Source of the DNA: an uncultured Pseudomonadota bacterium
GTDB lineage: Bacteria > Pseudomonadota > Gammaproteobacteria > Steroidobacterales > Steroidobacteraceae
Direction of reading: 5' to 3'
Length of the DNA stretch: 64,000 nt
Assembly (NCBI GenBank): GCA_937920275.1
Contig: CALGVD010000029.1
Location: 17,834-81,833, forward strand
The notes under the pieces were generated by a model that ran no database searches, was not told where the DNA came from, and saw only the letters and a list, made by a program, of their open reading frames with translations. Position 1 is the first letter of the stretch; every line of letters begins with the position of its first letter. This document shows, in pieces, positions 26,175 to 33,960 of the stretch. The position numbers and the translations under genes were made by a program.

Positions 26175-26290
26175 GCTCATCTCGTGGCGACCGCGCGGTC
26201 GCTACCGGAGTTGGCACCGTGCGGGTCGTGGTGTCCCGCGGGTTGCCCCGGCGTCAAAGGGCCTGTCCCTCAGCCGGTCTCGATGAGAGC
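26175..26290 (-). ncRNA. SAM-I (S-box) riboswitch upstream of metX-metB
   Basis: Minus-strand sequence matches the SAM-I core in order: CTCATCGAGACCGGCTGAGGG, ACAGGCCCTTTGACGCC, GGGGCAACC, GGTGCCAACTCC. P1 pairs CTCATC with GATGAG, P2 pairs CCGGC with GCCGG, P3 pairs GCGGG with CCCGC, and P4 is the GCGACCGCGCGGTCGC hairpin. It is known to turn off methionine and SAM genes when S-adenosylmethionine binds. No terminator with a T run lies between it and metX, so the output may be translational or Rho-dependent. Confidence 0.92.
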
Positions 26291-26294
26291 CCGG

Positions 26295-26323
26295 ATGCTA
26301 AGTGCAGGGCTTGTGCGCGTCAA
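26295..26323 (-). promoter_or_regulatory. Promoter of metX-metB
   Basis: Minus-strand TTGACG, 17-base spacer, TAGCAT; the start point would fall at about 26288-26290, exactly the 5' edge of the SAM-I aptamer. Confidence 0.65.
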
Positions 26324-26363
26324 CCCTAGGACACTTTACTAAGTGGCACTTGCTGAGGGGCGC

Positions 26364-26392
26364 TTGCGGAAGATGATGTCATGTAGTATTGT
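26364..26392 (+). promoter_or_regulatory. Promoter of the hisR-hisGDCBHAF-hisIE operon
   Basis: TTGCGG, 17-base spacer, TATTGT. The -10 box lies inside the 34-bp palindrome, so a protein bound there would block it. Divergent from the metX promoter about 40 bases away. Confidence 0.5.
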
Positions 26393-26416
26393 GTTAATAC
26401 ATTAGTACAACACTAC
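26383..26416. promoter_or_regulatory. 34-bp palindromic operator in front of the TrpR-like regulator
   Basis: GTAGTaTTGTgtTAATacATTA then gtACAAcACTAC: 26 of 34 positions (13 pairs of 17) are symmetric. The AT-rich TAAT/ATTA core and GTAC-type flanks resemble TrpR-family operators. It overlaps the -10 box and lies 60 bases before the regulator's start, as expected for autoregulation of the his operon. Confidence 0.75.
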
Positions 26417-26417
26417 G

Positions 26418-26466
26418 CCCTCGGGGAAACCCCCCTGCCCCCGAGGCGTTCGCCCAATCCCCGAGG
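26418..26466 (+). promoter_or_regulatory. Leader hairpin with a duplicated pairing arm next to the ribosome binding site
   Basis: CCTCGGGG (26419-26426) can pair with either of two identical CCCCGAGG segments, at 26439-26446 or 26459-26466. The second contains GAGG, the likely Shine-Dalgarno sequence nine bases before the ATG at 26476. Pairing with the second copy would hide it. Confidence 0.4.
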
Positions 26467-26475
26467 CCGAACCGC

Positions 26476-26805
26476 ATGAAGCCGCACCCCGCGATGACAC
26501 CCCGCCAAGAGGCCCGCGCCGAACGCAACCTCTACGGCGCCATGTTGACGCTGCGCAGTGTCGAGGAGTTGCGGGCGTTCTTCCGCGACCTGTGTACGCC
26601 AGCCGAGATCGAAGCCATGGCCGGGCGATGGTCGGTCGTCGAGTGTCTGGAGCGTGGACTTCCCTATCGCGAGATCCACCGGCTCACCGGTGTCAGCGTC
26701 ACGACCGTGGCGCGGGTCGCCCGCTGCCGAACAGACGGTGCCGGCGGCTATGGTCTCGCGGTGCAGCGTGGCGGTGCGCGCAGTTCAGCCGGTACGCCGC
26801 GATGA
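26476..26805 (+). CDS. hisR: TrpR-family transcriptional regulator (YerC/HisR type)
   Basis: 109 residues. The N-terminal two thirds match the small TrpR/YerC-like repressors: LYGAMLTLRSVEELRAFFRDLCTPAEIEAMAGRW, then the helix-turn-helix LPYREIHRLTGVSVTTVARVARC near residues 62-85 and a GGYG after it. As I recall, regulators of this type placed next to his genes in Xanthomonadales are predicted to control histidine synthesis with histidine as effector; that is family knowledge, not shown here. Overlaps hisG by ATGA, and a long palindrome covers its own promoter. The last 20 residues (QRGGARSSAGTPR) are variable. Confidence 0.85.
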   Translation: MKPHPAMTPRQEARAERNLYGAMLTLRSVEELRAFFRDLCTPAEIEAMAGRWSVVECLERGLPYREIHRLTGVSVTTVARVARCRTDGAGGYGLAVQRGGARSSAGTPR

Positions 26806-27698
26806 GCGCACCGCGGCTGAAGATCGCGATCCAGAAGTCGGGTCGACTGACCGACGCCTCCACCGATCTGCTGGTGCGCTGCGGACTCAAGTTCTCGCGC
26901 GGCAAGGATCAGTTGATCGGGTATGGCGACAACATGCCGCTCGACCTGCTGTTCGTGCGCGACGACGACATCCCCGACCTCGTCGAGGAGGATGTCTGCG
27001 ACCTCGGTCTGGTCGGGCTCAATGTCCTCGAAGAGAAGCGCCTGGCGCTGGCCGCCCGCGGGCACGACCCGCAGCTGCGCATCCTTCGCTCGCTCGACTT
27101 CGGACGCTGCCGCCTCGCCATCGCCCTACCGGAAGGGACCGCTTGGGAGGACCCCTCCTCGCTCGCCGGGCGGCGCATCGCCACCACCTACCCGTTCACG
27201 CTCAAACGCTGGCTCGGCGAGCAGGGCGTCAACGCCGAGATCGTGACGCTTTCCGGCGCGGTCGAGATCGCACCGAGACTCGGACGGGCTGATGCGATCT
27301 GCGATCTGGTGTCGACCGGCTCGACCCTGATCGCCAACCGCCTATATGAAGTCGCGACGGTGATGGACAGCCACGCCGTACTGGTGCAGACACCCGTCGG
27401 ACTCCCGGACGCCAAAGCCACCTGGGTCGATCGCATGTTGCTGCGCATCGACGGCGTGCAACAAGTCCGCGAGAGCAAGTACATCATGCTGCACGCACCG
27501 CGCAGCGCGTTGCCCGCGATCCGGTTGCTGCTGCCCGGCAGCGAGTCGCCGACCATCATCCCGCTCGAGGGCCATCCTGACCGAGTCGCCGTGCACGCGG
27601 TCTGCCGCGAGAACGTCTTCTGGGAGACCCTCGAGCAACTCAAAGCGGCAGGCGCCAGCGCCTTGCTGGTCTTGCCGGTCGAGAAGATGCTGGCATGA
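26802..27698 (+). CDS. hisG: ATP phosphoribosyltransferase (long form)
   Basis: 298 residues from the ATG at 26802; the track ORF begins far inside hisR. First step of histidine synthesis, condensing ATP with PRPP. Motifs: LKIAIQKSGRL at the N-terminus, VGLNVLEEKRL, the PRPP-binding GAVEIAPRLGRADAICDLVSTGSTL near residues 150-174, and the C-terminal ACT-like regulatory domain ending in ASALLVLPVEKML. Being the long form it needs no HisZ and should be feedback-inhibited by histidine. Overlaps hisD by ATGA. Confidence 0.96.
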   Translation: MSAPRLKIAIQKSGRLTDASTDLLVRCGLKFSRGKDQLIGYGDNMPLDLLFVRDDDIPDLVEEDVCDLGLVGLNVLEEKRLALAARGHDPQLRILRSLDFGRCRLAIALPEGTAWEDPSSLAGRRIATTYPFTLKRWLGEQGVNAEIVTLSGAVEIAPRLGRADAICDLVSTGSTLIANRLYEVATVMDSHAVLVQTPVGLPDAKATWVDRMLLRIDGVQQVRESKYIMLHAPRSALPAIRLLLPGSESPTIIPLEGHPDRVAVHAVCRENVFWETLEQLKAAGASALLVLPVEKMLA

Positions 27699-29014
27699 AC
27701 GCCGAGGTCTTGTTGCCCATCCTCGACTATGCGCGGCTCGATGCCGAGCAGCGTCGTGCTGCGCTCGGACGCCCCGCCGCAGTGGATCGCTCACTCGTGT
27801 TCGCGGCCGTGCGCGAGACGGTGCGCGCGGTACGGCTCCGGGGCGACGAGGCGGTGCTCGATTACGCCCGCCGCTTCGACGGCGGTGCACCGGATCGATT
27901 GCGCGTGCCGAACTCCGAGATCGAGGGTGCGCTCGAGGATCTGCCCCGCGCACAGCGCGAGGCGCTCGAGCGTGCCATCTCGAATGTTCACCGCTTCCAT
28001 GCCGCCCAGATGCCCTCGCCGCTCGTCGTCGAGACGGAGCCCGGTGTCCGTTGCGAGCGGATCGTCCGTGCGCTCGACTCGGTCGGCTTGTATGTGCCCG
28101 CGGGCAGCGCGCCATTGCCTTCCGCGCTCATCATGTCAGCGATCCCCGCGGCGATCGCAGGCGTCGCGCGCCGCGTGTTGTGCAGTCCCGCCCGAGGCGG
28201 TCGAGTGCATCCGGCGATCCTCGCCACCGCCCGTCTGTGCGGTATCGACGAGGTCTACGCCGTCGGCGGGGCGCAAGCGATCGCAGCCCTCGCTTACGGG
28301 ACGGAGACCATCCCCAAGGTCGACAAGATCGTGGGGCCCGGCTCTGCGTGGGTCACTGCCGCCAAGCAAGTGGTCGCAGAAGACCCCGATGGCGCTGCGC
28401 TCGATCTGCCCGCGGGTCCCTCCGAGGTGCTGGTGATCGCAGATGATTCCGCACGGGCGGAATTCGTCGCGGCTGACCTCTTGGCTCAAGCCGAACACGA
28501 TCCGCTGTCGCAGGCGCTACTGCTCACGCCGTCGCGTCATCTGGCGGAGTCCGTCAGAGCTGCCGCGTTGATCCAGCTGGAGGGATTGTCGCGCTCGACG
28601 GTATTGCAGCAATCTTTGGCCCGCAGTCGCATCATCATCGTCCATGACCTCGACGAGGCGTTGTCGCTCTCCAATTACTACGCCCCGGAACACCTGCTGC
28701 TGCAATGCGCCGAACCGCGTGCGCGCTTGGCGCAGGTCCGTGCAGCGGGTTCGGTGTTCCTCGGCCCTTGGAGCCCGGAGCCGGTCGGCGACTACTGCTC
28801 GGGGACGAACCATGTGCTGCCCACCTATGGCTACGCCCGCGCCTACAGCGGTCTGTCCGTGCTCGATTTCCTGCGGCGCATCACCGTCCAAGAGCTGACG
28901 GCGGAGGGTCTTCGCGGCCTCGGCCCGACCGCCAAGACCCTGGCTGATCTGGAAGGGCTCGATGCCCATGCGCTCGCCGTCCAACTGCGCCTCGCCGCCT
29001 TGGGTGTGGCATGA
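27695..29014 (+). CDS. hisD: Histidinol dehydrogenase
   Basis: 439 residues. Oxidises histidinol to histidine in two NAD-dependent steps, with zinc. Motifs: [66 protein letters not shown], the zinc region [15 protein letters not shown] and [13 protein letters not shown]. Overlaps hisG and hisC by ATGA at both ends. Confidence 0.97.
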   Translation: MNAEVLLPILDYARLDAEQRRAALGRPAAVDRSLVFAAVRETVRAVRLRGDEAVLDYARRFDGGAPDRLRVPNSEIEGALEDLPRAQREALERAISNVHRFHAAQMPSPLVVETEPGVRCERIVRALDSVGLYVPAGSAPLPSALIMSAIPAAIAGVARRVLCSPARGGRVHPAILATARLCGIDEVYAVGGAQAIAALAYGTETIPKVDKIVGPGSAWVTAAKQVVAEDPDGAALDLPAGPSEVLVIADDSARAEFVAADLLAQAEHDPLSQALLLTPSRHLAESVRAAALIQLEGLSRSTVLQQSLARSRIIIVHDLDEALSLSNYYAPEHLLLQCAEPRARLAQVRAAGSVFLGPWSPEPVGDYCSGTNHVLPTYGYARAYSGLSVLDFLRRITVQELTAEGLRGLGPTAKTLADLEGLDAHALAVQLRLAALGVA

Positions 29015-30105
29015 CGCGCCCCGACACCGTCCCCGCGGACGCTGCGGCAGCGGTCTTGCAGCTCGCCCGTGCCGATATCCGGGCGATGGACCCCTATCGC
29101 CATGCGAGCGCAGACCGCTCGTTGATCCGTTTGCACGCCAACGAGTCGCCATGGCCACCGGTCACGGCGACGATCGGCGCAGCCGAGGCTCTGAACCACT
29201 ACCCGCCGCCCCAACCGCCAGCGCTGCTGGAGGCGCTGGCGCGAGCATGGGGCATCACGCCCGCCCAGATCCTGGTCGGTCGGGGCAGCGATGAAGGGAT
29301 CGACCTGCTGACCCGTGCGTTCTGCGCGGCCGGTCAGGACTCGGTGGTGATCTCTACGCCGACCTTCGGCATGTATTCCGTCGCCGCTCGCATCCAAGGC
29401 GCATCGATCCTCGATGTGCCGTTGCTTGCCGATCAGGGCTTCGCCCTCGACCTGCCCGGCATCCGCCGAGCCCTCGATAAGGGACCCAAGATCCTCTGGC
29501 TTTGTTCACCGAACAACCCCACCGGGAACGCGCTCTCCTCGGCGGACATCGAAGCGGTGCTCGCGGCGGCCTCGGGGCGGGCCGTGGTGGTGGTCGATGA
29601 AGCGTATGTCGAGTTCACCGGCGAGACGCCTTGGACGCTCGCCGTGGCCCGGTATCCCCATCTGGTCACGCTGCGCACGATGTCCAAGGCCCACGGCCTC
29701 GCCGGCGCGCGGCTCGGCGCCCTGATTGCGCACCCGGACATCATCGGATTGCTGCGCCGGATCGTCCCGCCCTACGCGGTGGCTGGGCCGACGCTCGAAG
29801 CAGCCCTCGCGGCGCTGACCCCCGCCGCACTCACCGTGACCACCGAGCGCATCGGGCAATTGTTGCGCGAGCGAGAGCGCCTCGCGGCGGCGTTGTCCCG
29901 ATCGGCGCAGGTCCGTCGGGTCTTGCCGAGCGATGCCAATTTCCTGCTCGTGCAGTTCGACGACGCCGGGGCGGCATTGCAGAAACTGCGTGACGCAGGC
30001 GTCTTGGTACGCGATTTCCGCGGCCATCCCGGGCTTGGCGAAGCGCTGCGACTGACGGTCGGCACGCCGCCTCAGAACGATCTCATGATCCGGAGTCTCA
30101 CATGA
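29011..30105 (+). CDS. hisC: Histidinol-phosphate aminotransferase
   Basis: 364 residues; fold-type I PLP enzyme. Motifs: LHANESPWPP near residue 46, WLCSPNNPTGNALS, VVVVDEAYVEF, and the PLP lysine in LRTMSKAHGLAGARLGALIAHP near residue 228. Converts imidazole acetol phosphate to histidinol phosphate with glutamate. ATGA overlaps with hisD and hisB. Confidence 0.97.
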   Translation: MTRPDTVPADAAAAVLQLARADIRAMDPYRHASADRSLIRLHANESPWPPVTATIGAAEALNHYPPPQPPALLEALARAWGITPAQILVGRGSDEGIDLLTRAFCAAGQDSVVISTPTFGMYSVAARIQGASILDVPLLADQGFALDLPGIRRALDKGPKILWLCSPNNPTGNALSSADIEAVLAAASGRAVVVVDEAYVEFTGETPWTLAVARYPHLVTLRTMSKAHGLAGARLGALIAHPDIIGLLRRIVPPYAVAGPTLEAALAALTPAALTVTTERIGQLLRERERLAAALSRSAQVRRVLPSDANFLLVQFDDAGAALQKLRDAGVLVRDFRGHPGLGEALRLTVGTPPQNDLMIRSLT

Positions 30106-31163
30106 AGGTCTTGTTCGTCGATCGTGACGGCACCCTGATCGAGGAGCCGCCTGACGAGCAGGTCGACTCGCTCGAGAAGGTGCGTTTTTTGCCTGGTGTC
30201 TTCGCCGCCCTCTCACGACTGCGTGATGCGGGCTACACGCTTGTCATGGTGACCAACCAGGACGGCGTCGGCACCGCCTCCTTCCCCACCGACCGTTTCG
30301 AGCTGCCGCAGGCCTTCGTGATCGAGGCCTTCCGCTCGCAGGGATTGGAGTTCGAAGCCGTGTTCGTCTGCCCGCACACGCGCCATGACGGTTGCCGTTG
30401 TCGAAAGCCCGGCACCGCGCTGGTGGATGACTGGATACGCGATCGCGGCGTGGACCTCGCCGCCAGCGTGATGATCGGCGACCGGGACACCGACCTGCAG
30501 TTCGCCCAGAACCTCGGTATCCGCGGCATCCGGGTGCTGGTCGATGGTGGTCCCGCAGAACGCTGGCCAGCGATCGCGACGGAGCTCTTGGCTCGGCGCG
30601 CCTCGGTGGAACGGATCACCCGGGAAACCGCGGTGACGGTCAGCGTCGATCTCGACCACGACGGCGCGCCACACGCGCGGACCGGCATCGGTTTCTTCGA
30701 CCACATGCTCGAACAACTGGGCAAGCACGGTGGCTTCAAGCTCGAACTCGAGTGCAAAGGCGACCTGCAGATCGATGAGCACCACACCATCGAGGATTGC
30801 GCGATCGCGCTCGGTGAAGCGCTGCGCAAGGCCTTGGGTGACAAGCGTGGCATCGCGCGCTATGGGTTCCTGTTGCCGATGGACGAATCCCGCGCGCAGG
30901 TAGCGCTCGATCTGTCGGGGCGGTCGTATGCGGTCTTCGAGGGACGCTTCGGACGCGAGTCGGTGGGCGGCCTACCGACCGAATTGGTGCCGCATTTCTT
31001 CCGCTCACTCGCCGATTCGCTCGGCGCAGCGCTGCATGTGTCGGTCTCCGGCGACAATGCCCACCACATGATCGAAGCCTGTTTCAAAGCGGTCGGCCGG
31101 ACCCTGCGCCAAGCCATCCGACGCGAGGGCGATTCGCTGCCCACGACCAAGGGCGTGCTGTGA
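30102..31163 (+). CDS. hisB: Bifunctional histidinol-phosphatase / imidazoleglycerol-phosphate dehydratase
   Basis: 353 residues, a two-domain fusion. The N-terminal HAD phosphatase (1-165) shows DRDGTLIEEPPDEQ, VMVTNQDGVG, the zinc cluster CPHTRHDGCRCRKP and IGDRDTDLQFAQNLG. The C-terminal dehydratase (about 166-353) has TGIGFFDHMLEQLGKHGGF, DEHHTIEDCAIALGEAL and AHHMIEACFKAVGRTLRQA, with its metal-binding His/Glu set. Thus steps 6 and 8 are in one chain, as in enterobacteria and Xanthomonas. Overlaps hisC and hisH by ATGA or its like. Confidence 0.97.
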   Translation: MKVLFVDRDGTLIEEPPDEQVDSLEKVRFLPGVFAALSRLRDAGYTLVMVTNQDGVGTASFPTDRFELPQAFVIEAFRSQGLEFEAVFVCPHTRHDGCRCRKPGTALVDDWIRDRGVDLAASVMIGDRDTDLQFAQNLGIRGIRVLVDGGPAERWPAIATELLARRASVERITRETAVTVSVDLDHDGAPHARTGIGFFDHMLEQLGKHGGFKLELECKGDLQIDEHHTIEDCAIALGEALRKALGDKRGIARYGFLLPMDESRAQVALDLSGRSYAVFEGRFGRESVGGLPTELVPHFFRSLADSLGAALHVSVSGDNAHHMIEACFKAVGRTLRQAIRREGDSLPTTKGVL

Positions 31164-31771
31164 TCCAAGATGAGACTTTGATCATCGACTCGGGCGGCGC
31201 GAACGTCGCGTCACTGTTGTTCGCCTTCGAGCGGCTGGGTGTCCCGGCGCGCCTCAGCAACGACCCTGCGGACCTCGCAGCGGCCCGCCGTGCGGTCCTC
31301 CCCGGAGTCGGTGCAGCCGGCGATGCGATGGCGCGCCTGCGCGCCTCAGGGATGGATGTCGCTGTACGCGCATTCCGAGGTCCTCTGCTGGGTATCTGTC
31401 TCGGTATGCAACTGTTGTTCGAGCGCTCGGATGAAGGCGATACGCCGACCCTCGGTCTCGTGCCGGGAAAAGTGTCGGCGTTGACGCCAAGTCCGCGTCT
31501 GCCGTCGCCGCACATGGGCTGGAACACCCTGCAATCGCTCCGGGACGATCCCCTGCTTGCCGGGATCGGCCCGGATGACTGGTTCTATTTCGTGCATGGC
31601 TACCATGTCGCCGCTGGCGTCGATTTCCCGTCCCTGTTGGCCCGCACCGACTACGGCACCGCCATCGCTGCCGCCGTCCGATGCGAGAACTACTGCGGGG
31701 TGCAGTTCCACCCCGAGCGGTCCGGCGAGGCCGGCGCGCGCGTGCTGCGCAACTTCCTGGAGCGCTGTTGA
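31160..31771 (+). CDS. hisH: Imidazole glycerol phosphate synthase, glutamine amidotransferase subunit
   Basis: 203 residues starting with GTG at 31160. Class I amidotransferase triad: Cys in LGICLGMQLLFE, His and Glu in VQFHPERSGEAG. Supplies ammonia to HisF through a protein tunnel. Overlaps hisB by 4 bases and hisA by 1 base. Confidence 0.96.
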   Translation: MIQDETLIIDSGGANVASLLFAFERLGVPARLSNDPADLAAARRAVLPGVGAAGDAMARLRASGMDVAVRAFRGPLLGICLGMQLLFERSDEGDTPTLGLVPGKVSALTPSPRLPSPHMGWNTLQSLRDDPLLAGIGPDDWFYFVHGYHVAAGVDFPSLLARTDYGTAIAAAVRCENYCGVQFHPERSGEAGARVLRNFLERC

Positions 31772-32508
31772 TGCGCCTGCTGCCCTCCATCGACCTGCGC
31801 GACGGTCAGTGCGTACGACTGCTTCACGGCGACTTCGACGCCGAGACCCGCTACGACATCACGCCACAAGCGCTGCATTCCCGATACCGCACGCTCGGCG
31901 CTCGCTGGTTGCACTGCGTCGATCTCGACGGCGCGCGTGACGGACAGCTCGCCAACCGTGATCTGATCGAAGCGATGGCTGCCGACGGCCTGCCGCGATT
32001 GCAGGTCGGTGGCGGCGTGCGGTCGCGGGAGATCGTCGAGGACTTGCTGCAGGCGGGCATCGGTCGCGTCATCGTTGGCAGTGCTGCGATCGAAACCCCC
32101 GAGGAGGTCGCCCGCTGGATCGAGGTGTTCGGACCCGAGCGCATCGGCTTGGCGATCGATGTCCGACTCGATGCCGACAGCGTGCCCCGGGTGCAGACGC
32201 GCGGTTGGCTTCAATCGACCTCTGCGACGCTCTGGGACACCGTACAACGGTTCGTTCCTCATGGACTTCAGCATGTGCTGTGCACCGATATCGCCCGCGA
32301 CGGCGCACTGCAGGGGCCGAACCTCGGGCTCTATGCCGATTGCGTGCGCCGGTTCCCCGCGATCGAATGGCAGGCATCCGGCGGTGTGCGCGACGCGCAG
32401 GATCTCGAAGCCCTCGCAGAGGTCGGCGTGGCGGCGGCGATCAGCGGCAAAGCATTGCTGGAGCGGCGGTTCGACGATGCGACACTCGTCCGTTGGCTTG
32501 CTGACTGA
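31771..32508 (+). CDS. hisA: Phosphoribosylformimino-AICAR-phosphate isomerase
   Basis: 245 residues from the ATG at 31771, sharing one base with the hisH stop; the track start at 31681 lies inside hisH. Half-barrel-repeat TIM barrel with catalytic Asp in [13 protein letters not shown] and [14 protein letters not shown], and phosphate-binding GGGVRS and [10 protein letters not shown]. One base separates it from hisF. Confidence 0.96.
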   Translation: MRLLPSIDLRDGQCVRLLHGDFDAETRYDITPQALHSRYRTLGARWLHCVDLDGARDGQLANRDLIEAMAADGLPRLQVGGGVRSREIVEDLLQAGIGRVIVGSAAIETPEEVARWIEVFGPERIGLAIDVRLDADSVPRVQTRGWLQSTSATLWDTVQRFVPHGLQHVLCTDIARDGALQGPNLGLYADCVRRFPAIEWQASGGVRDAQDLEALAEVGVAAAISGKALLERRFDDATLVRWLAD

Positions 32509-32509
32509 G

Positions 32510-33337
32510 ATGCTCGCCCGTCGTCTCATCCCCTGCCTTGATGTGCGCGACGGCCAAGTCGTCAAGGGTGTCCGCTTCCGCGACCACCGCGTCGTCGGCG
32601 ACATCCTTGGACTCGCCGAACGATACCGCGACGAGGGTGCCGACGAACTGGTGTTCTACGACATCACCGCCAGCCCGCAAGGACGGAGCGTCGATCGCAG
32701 TTGGGTGGCGCGTGTGGCGCGGGTGCTCGACATCCCGTTCTGCGTCGCCGGAGGGATCCGCTCGGTGGCCGATGCCGAAGCGGTGCTCGCTGCGGGCGCC
32801 GAGAAGGTGTCGGTGAACTCGCCGGCACTCGAGGATCCCTCGCTGATCGACCGCCTTGCCCAACGCTTCGGCTCGCAGTGCGTGGTCGTCGGTATCGACA
32901 GCGCTGCAGAGCGCTCCACGAGCCCTGCGACGCGCTGGCGCGTGCACCGCTACACCGGCGATGTCCGACGCTCCGGCGAGGCGGACCGCGACACCCTTGA
33001 GTGGCTGCGCGAGGCGCAGGACCGGGGTGCCGGGGAGATCGTGCTCAACTGCATGGGCAGCGACGGTGTCCGGCGTGGCTACGACATCGAACAACTCGCG
33101 GCAGCGCGCGAGCGCTGCCATGTGCCCTTGGTCGCCTCGGGTGGCGCAGGTGAGACCGCCCACTTCATCGAGGTCTTCCGTGCGGCAGGCGTGGACGCCG
33201 CACTTGCCGCGAGCGTCTTCCACAGCGGAGAGCTACCGATCCCCCGACTGAAAACCGAACTGCGCGGCGCGGGGATCCTCGTCCGTCCGCCCACCACCGC
33301 CTCGAGACCGCCATGCACATCACCGCCGACAATCTAG
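32510..33337 (+). CDS. hisF: Imidazole glycerol phosphate synthase, cyclase subunit
   Basis: 275 residues from the ATG at 32510, slightly longer than the usual 255-258 because of a C-terminal tail ([17 protein letters not shown]) that runs 25 bases into hisIE. The track start at 32009 is within hisA. Motifs: [83 protein letters not shown]. Makes IGP and AICAR with HisH. Confidence 0.95.
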   Translation: MLARRLIPCLDVRDGQVVKGVRFRDHRVVGDILGLAERYRDEGADELVFYDITASPQGRSVDRSWVARVARVLDIPFCVAGGIRSVADAEAVLAAGAEKVSVNSPALEDPSLIDRLAQRFGSQCVVVGIDSAAERSTSPATRWRVHRYTGDVRRSGEADRDTLEWLREAQDRGAGEIVLNCMGSDGVRRGYDIEQLAAARERCHVPLVASGGAGETAHFIEVFRAAGVDAALAASVFHSGELPIPRLKTELRGAGILVRPPTTASRPPCTSPPTI

Positions 33338-33960
33338 ACCGCCTCGATTTCCAGAAGGGCGATGGCCTGCTGCCCGCGGTCGTCCAGGACGCGACGAGCG
33401 GCGCCGTGTTGATGGTCGGTTGGATGAACCCTGACGCACTGCGCGAAACGCTGCGCCGCGGACGGGTGGTGTTCTGGAGCCGTAGCCGGGGCTCGTTGTG
33501 GGAGAAGGGCGAGACTTCGGGCCACACCCTCTCAGTGCACACCCTCACCGCCGACTGCGACCTCGACACACTGCTGGTGACCGCCTCGCCCGCCGGTCCG
33601 ACCTGTCACCTCGGCACAACCACCTGTTTCGGTGAGCCGCCGCTCGTCACGGGCGCCTTCATCGGACGGCTTCAAGGCATCATCGCGTCACGCCTCGCGG
33701 ACGCCCCGACAGACAGCTACACGGCGCGGATCGCCGAGGCTGGCGTGCAACGCGCCGCACAGAAAGTCGGCGAAGAAGGGGTGGAGACAGCGCTGGCTGC
33801 GGTGTCGGGGGATCGCGAAGCGCTGACGGCTGAGGCGGCAGATCTGGTCTACCATCTGTTGCTGCTGCTGAAGCTCGGCGGGTCGTCGCTGGAAGAGGTC
33901 GAGCGGGAACTGTCCCGCCGGCACGATGCCCGTCAGAGCGCGAACTCGGGCGCGGGCTGA
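33313..33960 (+). CDS. hisI: Bifunctional phosphoribosyl-AMP cyclohydrolase / phosphoribosyl-ATP pyrophosphatase
   Basis: 215 residues; hisI and hisE fused. The cyclohydrolase part (1-110) has [39 protein letters not shown] and the metal site DCDLDTLLV with the following Cys residues. The MazG-like pyrophosphatase part (about 118-200) has [29 protein letters not shown] and [13 protein letters not shown]. Last his gene; its final 28 bases overlap the convergent lysC-lysA gene. Confidence 0.96.
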   Translation: MHITADNLDRLDFQKGDGLLPAVVQDATSGAVLMVGWMNPDALRETLRRGRVVFWSRSRGSLWEKGETSGHTLSVHTLTADCDLDTLLVTASPAGPTCHLGTTTCFGEPPLVTGAFIGRLQGIIASRLADAPTDSYTARIAEAGVQRAAQKVGEEGVETALAAVSGDREALTAEAADLVYHLLLLLKLGGSSLEEVERELSRRHDARQSANSGAG

